Of a DNA stretch of 42,537 nucleotides, positions 15,787 through 24,531 are shown piece after piece; within the stretch, counting starts at the first letter, position 1; each line of letters begins with the position of its first letter. This DNA comes from a virus. Made by a program: the position numbers and the translations under genes. The notes below the pieces were generated by a model. That model was given only the letters and a program-made list of their open reading frames with translations, did not search any database and was not told the DNA's origin. The DNA is taken from the IMG/VR virus record IMGVR_UViG_3300008120_000101, positions 1 through 42,537 of that record; one strand, written 5' to 3'.

Positions 15787-16374
15787 ATGAAAACATTCAA
15801 AGAACATCTACTTGAATCACAAAAACGTTACGATTTCCGCATTAAAATTGCTGGAGATTTTACCACCGAACAAGAGTCTAATCTAAAAAAAGTATTAGAC
15901 AAATATGCAGTTAGTGGTTGGAAAAAAGCAGGAAAGACTCCTATACAGGAACTACCTTTAGATTTCCCTCAAATTAAAAATTGTGAAGTTAATATTTACG
16001 AAGTAACTTTAGATTACCCTACAACACAACACGAACTAACTGAATTTATTGCTAATCAATGCGGCGTTAATAAATCACATCTTGCAGTTCGTCGTCCTGG
16101 CGAACCTACTGAAGAATATCAACATGTTGAAGAAAAAAGAGAAGGTGCTTTATTAACAGATCCTGATTACAAAGAAGCACCTAATGCTAAATTTGAAGAT
16201 TTTTATGGTGACAAATACAATACTGGATTTGTTAAAGAACTAAATGATCTTCTTAAATTACAACGTAAAGAACGCGGAGAAGAAATTCCTACAACAGAAG
16301 CAGCAAAATTTAATACTGACTCCGATGCTGGAAAAACTAGTGTGCTAAAACAAGCCAAAAGTCCAAGGAAATAA
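15787..16374 (+). CDS. putative internal head protein with capsid-targeting N terminus
   Basis: A 195-residue protein. The first residues, MKTFKEHLLES, closely resemble the capsid-targeting sequence of T4 internal proteins (MKTYQEFIAEA), which the prohead protease gp21 cleaves after (L/I)xE; here LLE ends at residue 10. Residues 15-110 form an alpha/beta region with two strand-rich halves, and the rest is charged and probably flexible. It is led by a late-type motif and lies between the terminase genes, matching a protein packed in the head. Its function inside the capsid or host is unknown. Targeting is inferred. Confidence 0.65.
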   Translation: MKTFKEHLLESQKRYDFRIKIAGDFTTEQESNLKKVLDKYAVSGWKKAGKTPIQELPLDFPQIKNCEVNIYEVTLDYPTTQHELTEFIANQCGVNKSHLAVRRPGEPTEEYQHVEEKREGALLTDPDYKEAPNAKFEDFYGDKYNTGFVKELNDLLKLQRKERGEEIPTTEAAKFNTDSDAGKTSVLKQAKSPRK

Positions 16375-16376
16375 TT

Positions 16377-17528
16377 ATGCAAATGATCGACTTAATGAAG
16401 CGTCTTGCTGAGCTAGATGCAAAAAACTCAAATGTTGTTAAAGAATCTAGTGTAGACGAATGCGGCATGATGGGAAGTATGGGTATGAGTCGCCCCCATA
16501 GTCCAGCAAGTATTAATATGACTGCTGCAACAGGCAAAGAACTAAGTTCAATGCTTAAAGACATTATGACACTTGCTGGGCATCAGCAGATGCATGAACC
16601 AATGCACGATGTTGAGCCCATGGGTGGTGCAGACGGCGTAGCAGTAGTCGACGTTGAGCCAAGCCCAGAAGTTGGAGCAGATGAACCATCAATTATGCGC
16701 TCAATGATTGATAAACTAAATCCCGAAGTTGATACCGAAATAGGTGACAACGACGATGAAAAAACTGATGAAACTTATGATAATTCACCCGACGTTCAGG
16801 TAGCAGGATATGATGCTGCTGTTCCAAGCGGTAATGATTTACATAAAGAAAAACAACAATTCCCAGCAACACAACGTGGTGACAATCCAATGGCTGTTAC
16901 TTTCGAATCGTTAATGGCAGAATATCGTAAATTCTTAGGTGAAGGAATGTCAGATCACGAAGATGAATTATCTTTACGTACCTCAGTGTTAGATGTATTA
17001 CAAACTATATATGACGGAGCATCAGCAGGTGAAGAAATGATTGACACTGTTGCAGATGAGCTAGGCGACTATTACGACGAAGTAGAACAGAGCGGTGATC
17101 AAGAACTTATGAAAGCATATAGATTTGTACGAGAAAAAGGTGCCGATGCCGAGGGCAATCCTGAAATGATGGCAAAAGTAGTAAAACAAGCAATGTCTGT
17201 TTTAGGAAACGATCAAGGTGTGGCGGAAGGCCAAAAATCGTGGACCGATGGAACTGTTGAGTATTCGATGACAGATCCTAATAATCCTGACGCTGAAATA
17301 GACGTTACTATAGATTACACTATTGATCATCGACACAACGAGTGTAGAGTTGATAGTGTAACAAATTCAGAGACTGGTGAAGACCTTACAAATAAAGTAG
17401 ATAGACGACAATTTATAGATGTTTGTGTAAACGATTACCAAAGAAGAAGTGACGATAGATACGACCAAGGTATGGCGGAAGCCGACACAATGGAATCTAT
17501 GTTAAAACTAGCAGGACTTAAAAAATAA
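16377..17528 (+). CDS. acidic head-associated protein (scaffold or core candidate)
   Basis: A 383-residue, very acidic protein. It has a Met-rich N-terminal half with short helical repeats (MKRLAEL, MLKDIMTLAG), a long Asp/Glu-rich linker (about 80-170), a helical domain (180-290), a small beta domain with Cys (295-355), and a C terminus MESMLKLAGLKK. That ending recurs at the end of the 682-residue protein encoded at 20036-22084. SLMAE at about 178-182 fits the (L/I)xE prohead protease site. AAGGAA lies 6 nt before the ATG. A scaffold, prohead-core or packaged role is inferred from acidity and context only. Confidence 0.55.
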   Translation: MQMIDLMKRLAELDAKNSNVVKESSVDECGMMGSMGMSRPHSPASINMTAATGKELSSMLKDIMTLAGHQQMHEPMHDVEPMGGADGVAVVDVEPSPEVGADEPSIMRSMIDKLNPEVDTEIGDNDDEKTDETYDNSPDVQVAGYDAAVPSGNDLHKEKQQFPATQRGDNPMAVTFESLMAEYRKFLGEGMSDHEDELSLRTSVLDVLQTIYDGASAGEEMIDTVADELGDYYDEVEQSGDQELMKAYRFVREKGADAEGNPEMMAKVVKQAMSVLGNDQGVAEGQKSWTDGTVEYSMTDPNNPDAEIDVTIDYTIDHRHNECRVDSVTNSETGEDLTNKVDRRQFIDVCVNDYQRRSDDRYDQGMAEADTMESMLKLAGLKK

Positions 17529-17546
17529 ACAATTTTTAAGTTAACC

Positions 17547-17574
17547 AAATAGCCACTTAGGTGGCTATTTTTTT
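17547..17574 (+). terminator. rho-independent terminator before gp17
   Basis: AAATAGCCAC (17547-17556) pairs perfectly with GTGGCTATTT (17561-17570) around a TTAG loop, followed by T's. It separates the head operon from the terminase gene. Confidence 0.9.
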
Positions 17575-17576
17575 CA

Positions 17577-17583
17577 GTAAATA
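17577..17583 (+). promoter_or_regulatory. late promoter GTAAATA, 5 nt before gp17 ATG
   Basis: GTAAATA directly follows the terminator and ends 5 nt before the ATG at 17589, with no Shine-Dalgarno sequence. Same geometry as 7687-7699 and 13264-13276. Confidence 0.65.
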
Positions 17584-17588
17584 ATATT

Positions 17589-19175
17589 ATGGGAAGCAAA
17601 AACTTAGATGGCAAACTTGTAAAAACCGCGCACTCTACGCAACGTTTTACAGAAAAGGATCTTGAAGACCTAGCAAAATGCATGGATCCAGAAACAGGTC
17701 CACACTACTTCCTTGAAAACTTTTTCTACATTCAACACCCTGTAAGAGGTAAACTAAAATACGAACCATTCGACTATCAACGTAGACTGATAGACAGCTA
17801 TCACCAACATAGATTTAACGTAAATTTACTTCCTCGTCAGACGGGTAAAACAACAACTGCTGCCGGTTATTTGCTTTGGTATGCAATGTTTGTACCAGAT
17901 AGCACTATTCTAATTGCAGCACACAAGTATACAGGTGCACAAGAAATTATGGTTCGTATTCGTTACGCATACGAAATGTGTCCTGACAATATCCGAGCAG
18001 GTTGTACAAGCTATAATAAACAAAGTATTGAATTTGAAAATGGTTCTAGAATAATTGCACAAACTACAACAGAAACAACCGGCCGGGGTATGAGCTTGTC
18101 ATTACTATATGCTGACGAGTTTGCATTCGTTGCACCAAATATTGCTAGCGAGTTCTGGACCAGTATTTCACCTACACTAGCAACAGGCGGTAAGGCAATT
18201 ATTACAAGCACGCCGAACTCAGATGAGGATCAATTTGCAAGTATATGGAAAGAAGCAAATAAGAGATTTGATGAACACGGAAATACAACTAAAGTTGGTC
18301 GTAATGGATTTTTTCCATTTAGAGCATATTGGAACGAACATCCAGATAGAGATGAAAAATGGGCCGACGTTGAACGTAGTAGAATAGGTGAAGAACGATT
18401 TAGACGAGAACACGATTGCGAATTTTTAGTATTTGATGAAACTTTAATTAGCAGTATTAAATTAGCAGGAATAGAAGGCAAAGAACCATTTATGAAAATG
18501 GGTCAATGTAGATGGTACAAAAAAATTAATCCTGCCCATACATATATAATATCTCTAGATCCAAGTTTAGGTACAGGTGGAGATCCTGCTGCTATTCAGG
18601 TTATCGAAATTCCGACGCTAATTCAAGTAGCAGAATGGCAACATAATTTAACTACAGTACAAGCACAAGTAAGAATATTAAGAGATATTTGCAACTATAT
18701 TAATGATGAATGTGCTGCAAAAGGTAGTCAAGCAAACATTTACTATTCAGTTGAAAACAATACTGTAGGTGAAGCAGCATTGGTCGCAATTTCAGAGATA
18801 GGCGAAGAAAGCATACCGGGATTATTCTTAAGTGAACCGATTAAGAAAGGGCATGTAAGACGATTCCGTAAAGGATTTAATACAACACATTCAAGTAAAA
18901 TTGCAATTTGTGCAAAATTAAAACACCTAATTGAAAGTGATAGACTAAAGCTACATTCAAAACCACTCATATCAGAATTAAAAACATTTGTAGCAAAAGG
19001 CATAAGCTTTGAAGGAAAAGTAGGAAGTACAGACGATCTTGTTAGCAGTTTGCTATTGGCATTAAGAATGATTATTATGTTGCAAGATTGGGATCCGGCA
19101 ATTTACGATAAAATGCGAGAAGAACGAGAAGATGAATTCATAATGCCTATGCCGATTTATATTTCGAATTATTAA
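17589..19175 (+). CDS. 17: large terminase subunit, gp17-like
   Basis: A 528-residue packaging motor. ATPase part: Walker A PRQTGKTT at 82-89, Walker B LLYADEF at about 172-178, and the ITSTPN coupling motif near 205. Nuclease part: ISLDPSLGTGGD at about 321 with the first metal Asp, VEN near 388, and STDDLVSS near 480 with the last Asp. All key residues are present, so it should both translocate and cut concatemeric DNA. Slightly shorter than T4 gp17 (610 residues), with a shorter C terminus. It is followed after 2 nt by a glycosyltransferase gene. Confidence 0.95.
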   Translation: MGSKNLDGKLVKTAHSTQRFTEKDLEDLAKCMDPETGPHYFLENFFYIQHPVRGKLKYEPFDYQRRLIDSYHQHRFNVNLLPRQTGKTTTAAGYLLWYAMFVPDSTILIAAHKYTGAQEIMVRIRYAYEMCPDNIRAGCTSYNKQSIEFENGSRIIAQTTTETTGRGMSLSLLYADEFAFVAPNIASEFWTSISPTLATGGKAIITSTPNSDEDQFASIWKEANKRFDEHGNTTKVGRNGFFPFRAYWNEHPDRDEKWADVERSRIGEERFRREHDCEFLVFDETLISSIKLAGIEGKEPFMKMGQCRWYKKINPAHTYIISLDPSLGTGGDPAAIQVIEIPTLIQVAEWQHNLTTVQAQVRILRDICNYINDECAAKGSQANIYYSVENNTVGEAALVAISEIGEESIPGLFLSEPIKKGHVRRFRKGFNTTHSSKIAICAKLKHLIESDRLKLHSKPLISELKTFVAKGISFEGKVGSTDDLVSSLLLALRMIIMLQDWDPAIYDKMREEREDEFIMPMPIYISNY

Positions 19176-19177
19176 TT

Positions 19178-19990
19178 ATGAAAATTGCATTTTGTTTTTG
19201 TGGTCATGTGCGAACTGGTGATTATGCTGCCGACAATCTTATTAGATATATGGGAGATTTATTACCTAATATTGATTTTTTTATGCATACATGGAATACG
19301 AACGAATATAAAGGTGTATATCATAACAGTATTCGAGTTCGAGAATTATGTAAAGAAAAAAATTGCGGATATAGAAATTTAGATCTTAGAGCATTGAATC
19401 CATACATACCAGAAAATACTTTTTCTGTAATTGACAAAATGCAAAAAAAATATAAAAAACAATTTAAAAAAATTGAAGTAGAACTATTTAATGAAAACAT
19501 TGTAAAAAAAAATGTTAAACCGAAATTAAGGCCTCATTGGTATTCATGGTATAAGGTAAATCAATTAAAAAAAATATACGAAGAAGATAATAATTTTACA
19601 TACGATTATGTAATAAAATTAAGACCTGACATAATTTTTTCAAACAATGATAGTTTACAATCAGATATAGATTATTGTTTAAATTATAAATTAGAAAATT
19701 CTATATATCTAAAAGATGATGTATTTTATATAGCAGATTCAAAAACTATGGATATAGCAGCATCACTAATGGTTAGTGATCTAGAAAATTTACACAGAGA
19801 TAATTATTTTGAAATTTTAGCATCTATGGAAATTATTCCAAAAAAAACAAAAACACAACTTTTTGCTATATATAGACCGGAAAGTATTCCAGAAAGTTCA
19901 TTAAATTTTATAAAATGTTTTCATAAAGCACATGAATGGTATCAACCTTTTAATTTTCCCTTACCATACAATGATCAAATAGATATATAA
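19178..19990 (+). CDS. putative glycosyltransferase
   Basis: A 270-residue protein starting MKIAFCFCGHVRTGD, then FFMHTWN, WYSWYKVNQLKK and YDYVIKLRPDI (about 147-157), the arrangement of a family of LPS- or virus-encoded glycosyltransferases in which LRPD takes the DxD-like position. The C-terminal part (HKAHEWYQPF) is less conserved. The DNA is more AT-rich than the terminase before it, with long A-runs, and the gene sits in the middle of a head-gene order, so it looks like inserted cargo. Substrates unknown. Confidence 0.6.
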   Translation: MKIAFCFCGHVRTGDYAADNLIRYMGDLLPNIDFFMHTWNTNEYKGVYHNSIRVRELCKEKNCGYRNLDLRALNPYIPENTFSVIDKMQKKYKKQFKKIEVELFNENIVKKNVKPKLRPHWYSWYKVNQLKKIYEEDNNFTYDYVIKLRPDIIFSNNDSLQSDIDYCLNYKLENSIYLKDDVFYIADSKTMDIAASLMVSDLENLHRDNYFEILASMEIIPKKTKTQLFAIYRPESIPESSLNFIKCFHKAHEWYQPFNFPLPYNDQIDI

Positions 19991-20010
19991 AAATTTTACA
20001 AGAATATTAG

Positions 20011-20017
20011 ATAAATA
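20011..20017 (+). promoter_or_regulatory. late-type promoter motif ATAAATA
   Basis: ATAAATA lies 18 nt before the ATG at 20036. AAGGA (20024-20028) is correctly spaced for translation. This late-type signal supports a virion role for the next gene. Confidence 0.55.
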
Positions 20018-20035
20018 TCTGCTAAGGATAATAAA

Positions 20036-22084
20036 ATGCAAGCAATACAAATTATTTCTCAAGACCTCTTTGATAAGGTACGTAGCCGTTTTCAAAATTT
20101 AGAAATGGGAGATAAAACTGGTGCTGTAACTTTAGATCCAGCCGAAGCACGATTTTTTGATTTTGATTTTATCAATGAAGGTGTAAACTTAGGTCGTGTT
20201 AGTGTTAGTCTAAATGATTTAGGTAGTTTAAAAATATATTACAGCCAAGGTATAACAGAAAATAAAGACGCTATTTCTAAGAAAATGTGGTATAACTTTT
20301 TAAAAGAAATGCGTATGTTTGCTATGCGTAGATTATTACGTTTTGATACACGAGATATTGCTAAAACAAATCTAGATAAAAACGATTTTCAATACTTGGC
20401 TTCTAAGCAGGCTTCAAAGGAAGAAGAACCTATGACAAAAATGAACGAATCACGTTGGGTTGCAGAAAAAAGCACCAAAAAAACAAGCCGTGCGGTAAAA
20501 GGTCGCACTCAGGTCATTGTAAGACATACTGAATCAATGGCCGAAAGACGAATTGGTGACCGTAGTAATCCGAAAAGAATTAAGGCAATTTATATAGAAA
20601 ATTCAGACGGAGAAAGATTTAAATATCCATTTATACATCCGGCAGGCGCATTTGCAATGGCTCAACACGTTGATCACGGCGGCATCCCACACGATCCTGC
20701 AGGTAAGGCAATTATTAAAATGAGCGAACAAATTGCTCAATTACAAGAATTTAGAAGACAAGTCCAAAGTTCTACCTTAAACGATGACGCAACTGGAATA
20801 TCCGAAAGGGCCGTAGGCCGACTACACGAACTTAAAACAAAAATCGAAGCTTTGGGTAGACGTAACTATTATGAATCTTGGTTATCAGAATTTAATGAAA
20901 CAGAACATGATGACGAAATGTTATCAGAATTAGATCCTGTAACATTTGAAAGCTATAAATCAGCATTTACACAATCAAAATTTAATGAAGAACTAGGCAA
21001 ACTATTCCCATTAATACATAGCATAATGCAAGAAAAAATTGATTTAGAAGATTATGTAAAAGAAGAAACAACTAGTGATGATGAAGAAGACGACGAAGTA
21101 AAAGAGAATGCATTTGAAGAATTTGAACAATGGGCAGAAGCAACTGAACAAGGCAAATTAACAGACGATCAAATTGAACAACTAAAACAAGCAATAGAAG
21201 AATTACCAAATGGCAAATTAGAATTAGGCCCCGATGGACAAACAGCTTGGCAATTTTTTAGCGAACTTGGACTGAAAGATTCCGACCTAGAAGATAAACT
21301 AAAATCTGCAGCCGACTTAGATTCAACAACAGACTCTATGGAAGTTTTAAAAAGCTGGGCCGAAGATAACTATCCAGAATTATTAGTAGCATTAGGAATG
21401 AGTAATGATGAAACTCCTCCCGAAGCAGGGGCTCAACCTGCTGCCGAGCCAGGAGCTGAACCTGCTGCTCAACCTGCTCCTGCAGAACAACCAGCAGCTG
21501 AAAATGATGAGATGTCAGGCACCGGCCTAGTACCAGAAAGTGTCGACAAAAAAGGTTCAATGATTGAAGAAATTGCAAAGTTAGTAAAGAGCAGATTCAA
21601 CGAGTCAAATCCAAATGTAGGCCCATTTAACGGGCATGAAGGTATTTTACTTGATGTTGAAAAAACTATTAGCGAAAAATTTGGAGAAAAAGCTGGAAAA
21701 CAAGCTCGTGTTATAGCTGAAAAATATATGGAAAAGTTAACCATGAAATGGCAACAACGTCATGGCGATAAACTTATGGGCGAAAAAACAGATGATATAC
21801 AAAGATTAAAAGAACTAGTAGGCAATTTAAAATCTAAATTAGAAGAAAAAGATGTAGAAGAAGTACATCAGAAAAATTTCAATCCTTATAACGATTTAGC
21901 CGGTAGAGGTAGAATAAGTAGTATTAACAAAACTCCTGCTGGTAAACAGAGAGATTTTGATCGTGGAACAGAAAGACTAAAAGATAAAATGAAGTTCACT
22001 CAGAGTCAAGGTGGAGTTAGCGGTCCAAAAGGTCCATTACCAGAAATGGCAGCTTTGAAAAAATTGGCAGGTTTGACAAAATAA
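20036..22084 (+). CDS. large acidic probable virion/head protein
   Basis: A 682-residue protein. Residues 1-125 are an alpha/beta domain, and 140-270 a basic region with FIHPAGAFAMAQHVDHGG. Long acidic helices follow, then an Ala/Pro/Glu-rich linker (about 461-490). The C-terminal helical part ends in MAALKKLAGLTK, matching the end of the 383-residue protein at 16377-17528. The size, linker, late-type motif and good ribosome binding site suggest an abundant structural or prohead-core protein. I cannot assign a T4 counterpart. A terminator follows within 60 nt. Confidence 0.6.
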   Translation: MQAIQIISQDLFDKVRSRFQNLEMGDKTGAVTLDPAEARFFDFDFINEGVNLGRVSVSLNDLGSLKIYYSQGITENKDAISKKMWYNFLKEMRMFAMRRLLRFDTRDIAKTNLDKNDFQYLASKQASKEEEPMTKMNESRWVAEKSTKKTSRAVKGRTQVIVRHTESMAERRIGDRSNPKRIKAIYIENSDGERFKYPFIHPAGAFAMAQHVDHGGIPHDPAGKAIIKMSEQIAQLQEFRRQVQSSTLNDDATGISERAVGRLHELKTKIEALGRRNYYESWLSEFNETEHDDEMLSELDPVTFESYKSAFTQSKFNEELGKLFPLIHSIMQEKIDLEDYVKEETTSDDEEDDEVKENAFEEFEQWAEATEQGKLTDDQIEQLKQAIEELPNGKLELGPDGQTAWQFFSELGLKDSDLEDKLKSAADLDSTTDSMEVLKSWAEDNYPELLVALGMSNDETPPEAGAQPAAEPGAEPAAQPAPAEQPAAENDEMSGTGLVPESVDKKGSMIEEIAKLVKSRFNESNPNVGPFNGHEGILLDVEKTISEKFGEKAGKQARVIAEKYMEKLTMKWQQRHGDKLMGEKTDDIQRLKELVGNLKSKLEEKDVEEVHQKNFNPYNDLAGRGRISSINKTPAGKQRDFDRGTERLKDKMKFTQSQGGVSGPKGPLPEMAALKKLAGLTK

Positions 22085-22106
22085 TTTAACCATTATTGTT
22101 GTTTTT

Positions 22107-22114
22107 TATAAATA
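22107..22114 (+). promoter_or_regulatory. TATAAATA late-promoter box upstream of gp32
   Basis: A perfect TATAAATA, but immediately followed by a hairpin terminator (22117-22147) and 96 nt from the gp32 start. It could be a late promoter whose product is attenuated, or a chance match in an AT-rich gap. Confidence 0.35.
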
Positions 22115-22116
22115 AA

Positions 22117-22147
22117 GTGTGTATAGTTAATCCTATACGCACTTTTT
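22117..22147 (+). terminator. rho-independent terminator before gp32
   Basis: GTGTGTATAG (22117-22126) pairs with CTATACGCAC (22133-22142), with one G-U pair, around a 6-nt loop, followed by TTTTTCTTTTT. It divides the head/late region from the replication operon. Confidence 0.88.
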
Positions 22148-22209
22148 CTTTTTAGTCAGTGGGCTTTAAAGAAATGGCATAACATAATCTAACATTAAGG
22201 AAAAACATT

Positions 22210-23217
22210 ATGGCAACTTTAGCAGAAATTCGCGCAAAACTACAACAATCCGCTCAAACTAATACTGGTTCAACAGGCGGAGACAATGCAATTTACCCGC
22301 ATTGGAATATTCAAGAAGGTCAAACAGCAACAGTCCGTTTTCTACCAGACGGCGATTCAAATAACACTTTTTTCTGGATCGAACGTGCAATGATCAAATT
22401 GCCTTTTGCTGGCGTTAAAGGTGAAACTAGTTCTAAACCAGTAACTGTACAAGTTCCTTGTATGGAAATGTGGAACGAAACTTGCCCCATCCTTACTGAA
22501 GTTCGTCCTTGGTTTAAGGATAAGAGTCTAGAAGAAATGGGTCGTAAGTATTGGAAGAAAAAGTCTTACTTGTTCCAAGGCTTTGTTGTTGACAGTAAGC
22601 TTCAAGAAGATAAGACACCTGAAAATCCTATCCGTCGCTTTATCATTGGTTCACAGATTTTTAACATTGTTAAGAATGCACTAATGGATAGTGAAATCGA
22701 AGAACTTCCTACTGACTTTGTTCGTGGGCTTGACTTCAAGATCACTAAGACAAGCAAAGGCGGTTATGCTGACTATTCAACAAGCAATTGGGCTCGTCGT
22801 GAACGTGCTCTTAGCGCCGATGAAAAGGCAGCAATTGATCAATATGGTTTGTTTAATCTTAAGGACTTCTTACCTAAGAAGCCAGGCGAGGTTGAACTTA
22901 AGGTTATTAAGGAAATGTTCGAAGCCAGCGTTGACGGCGAAGCATTTGATATGGATCGTTGGGGTCAATACTTTAAGCCAAGTGGCTATGCTAGTACAGC
23001 AGCTAGCCAACCTAAGGCAAAATCAGGTGTAGAGGAAGACGACGTCCCTTTTGAAGCTGCGGCTCCAGCACCCGCTAAAACTGCTGCGAAACCAGCAGTA
23101 GTAGAAAGTGAAGAGCCACCGTTCGATACTGATTCTTCAAAGAAGACAGCAAGCAACGATGCTAGCAATCGTGCAGCAGATATCATTGCTATGATCCGTA
23201 AGCGTCAAACTCAATAA
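22210..23217 (+). CDS. 32: single-stranded DNA-binding protein, gp32-like
   Basis: A 335-residue protein in three parts like T4 gp32: a short basic N-terminal arm (LAEIRAKLQQ) for cooperativity, the OB-fold core (about 25-245) with GQTATVRFLPDGD, a Cys pair at 84 and 92 in the zinc region, and FVRGLDFKITKTSKGGYADY, and an acidic, Ala/Pro-rich tail (DDVPFE and EEPPFDTD) that binds other replication proteins. AAGGAA is well placed before the ATG. Codon use (aag, cgt, ctt, ggt) differs from neighbouring AT-rich genes, as expected for very high expression. Confidence 0.92.
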   Translation: MATLAEIRAKLQQSAQTNTGSTGGDNAIYPHWNIQEGQTATVRFLPDGDSNNTFFWIERAMIKLPFAGVKGETSSKPVTVQVPCMEMWNETCPILTEVRPWFKDKSLEEMGRKYWKKKSYLFQGFVVDSKLQEDKTPENPIRRFIIGSQIFNIVKNALMDSEIEELPTDFVRGLDFKITKTSKGGYADYSTSNWARRERALSADEKAAIDQYGLFNLKDFLPKKPGEVELKVIKEMFEASVDGEAFDMDRWGQYFKPSGYASTAASQPKAKSGVEEDDVPFEAAAPAPAKTAAKPAVVESEEPPFDTDSSKKTASNDASNRAADIIAMIRKRQTQ

Positions 23218-23227
23218 GGAGACGGTT

Positions 23228-24289
23228 ATGGGAAAAGCCTTTGATATTTCAAAGTTTCGTAAATCTATCACTAAGTCTATCGAAGGACTTGGTATCGGAT
23301 TTAACGATCCTACAGACTGGGTTTCAACTGGCAATTACGCCCTAAACTATCTTATCAGCGGGGACTTCTTCAAGGGAGTCCCCCTTGGTAAGGTAACGGT
23401 GTTTGCAGGTGAATCTGGTGCAGGTAAGAGCTATATTTGCTCTGGTAATATTATTCGTCATGCACAAGAACAGGGCATTTATGTTATCCTTGTTGATACA
23501 GAAAATGCACTTGACGAAGCATGGCTTCATGCACTAGGTGTTGATACTAGTGAAAATAAACTTCTTAAACTTAACGTAGCAATGATCGACGATGTTGCTA
23601 AGACTATTAGTGAGTTTATGAAAGAATATCGTGCAATGCCCGAAGATGAACGTATGAAGGTATTGTTCGTGATCGATTCACTTGGAATGTTGCTTACTCC
23701 TACTGATTTAAATCAGTTTGAAGCAGGCGACTTAAAGGGTGACATGGGTCGTAAGCCTAAGGCATTGACAGCACTAGTTCGGAATTGTGTTAACATGTTT
23801 GGTAGTTATAATGTTGGATTAGTTGCAACTAATCACACATATGCTAGTCAGGATATGTTTGATCCGGATGATAAAATTAGCGGCGGTCAAGGATTTATCT
23901 ATGCATCGAGTATTGTCGTTGCAATGAAAAAGTTGAAACTCAAGGAAGACGAAGACGGTAACAAAGTAAGTGATGTACTAGGCATTCGTAGTGCTTGTAA
24001 AATCATGAAAACTCGTTATGCTAAACCTTTTGAATCAGTTCAAGTTAAAATTCCCTATTCAACAGGCATGGCACCCACCTCTGGGTTAGTTGACATGTTT
24101 GAAAAAATGGGAGTCTTGACAAAAAGCGGAAATAAGTTACAATATGTAAGTAAGAAGACAGGTGAAATTGTTTCAGAATTCCGCAAAAATTGGTCTGAAG
24201 ATAAACTAATGACTATTATGTTAGAATGGGATAACACAACTGTCCAATCTACTATTTCCAATACAGAAGAAACAGAGGATGCAGAATGA
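23228..24289 (+). CDS. uvsX: RecA-like recombinase UvsX
   Basis: A 353-residue recombinase. Walker A GESGAGKS is at 61-68, Walker B VLFVIDS at 145-151, and the ATP-sensing NHTYASQDMFDP segment at about 200-210, followed by the DNA-binding loop region with GGQGFIYASS. It loads on gp32-covered DNA to drive strand exchange and recombination-dependent replication. AAGGAG lies 6 nt before the ATG and only 10 nt separate it from gp32. Its stop overlaps the next ATG (ATGA). Confidence 0.93.
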   Translation: MGKAFDISKFRKSITKSIEGLGIGFNDPTDWVSTGNYALNYLISGDFFKGVPLGKVTVFAGESGAGKSYICSGNIIRHAQEQGIYVILVDTENALDEAWLHALGVDTSENKLLKLNVAMIDDVAKTISEFMKEYRAMPEDERMKVLFVIDSLGMLLTPTDLNQFEAGDLKGDMGRKPKALTALVRNCVNMFGSYNVGLVATNHTYASQDMFDPDDKISGGQGFIYASSIVVAMKKLKLKEDEDGNKVSDVLGIRSACKIMKTRYAKPFESVQVKIPYSTGMAPTSGLVDMFEKMGVLTKSGNKLQYVSKKTGEIVSEFRKNWSEDKLMTIMLEWDNTTVQSTISNTEETEDAE

Positions 24290-24531
24290 ACGAAGAATTA
24301 ATTATTGAAATTTGGGATACATTTAAAGAATATGTACCAGATAAGAATAAAGAACATGCTGCAAATCAATTTGTCGATTTTTTAGTTGGAAAAGATGTTG
24401 AACTTGAGACTCTTCAAGGTCTTAAAGGTTTCGATTCACATCTTGACGAGGCTATTGACCTTGTAGTTGAAGAATATAAGTCTTTAGATGGCGAAGACGA
24501 TGTTGATTACGGAGACGACGAGGACTATTAA
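24286..24531 (+). CDS. small acidic protein between uvsX and uvsY
   Basis: An 81-residue protein, mostly helical, with a very acidic tail (DGEDDVDYGDDEDY). It is joined to uvsX by an ATGA overlap and to uvsY by a TAATG overlap, so the three are translated as a unit. An acidic tail like that of gp32 suggests competition for, or binding to, a DNA-interacting partner. I do not recognise a family. Confidence 0.75.
   Translation: MNEELIIEIWDTFKEYVPDKNKEHAANQFVDFLVGKDVELETLQGLKGFDSHLDEAIDLVVEEYKSLDGEDDVDYGDDEDY

Noticed and set aside
22691-23032. 113-residue plus-strand frame inside gp32
   Set aside because: It is an alternative frame of gp32, with no separate signals, while the gp32 frame shows clear protein homology.
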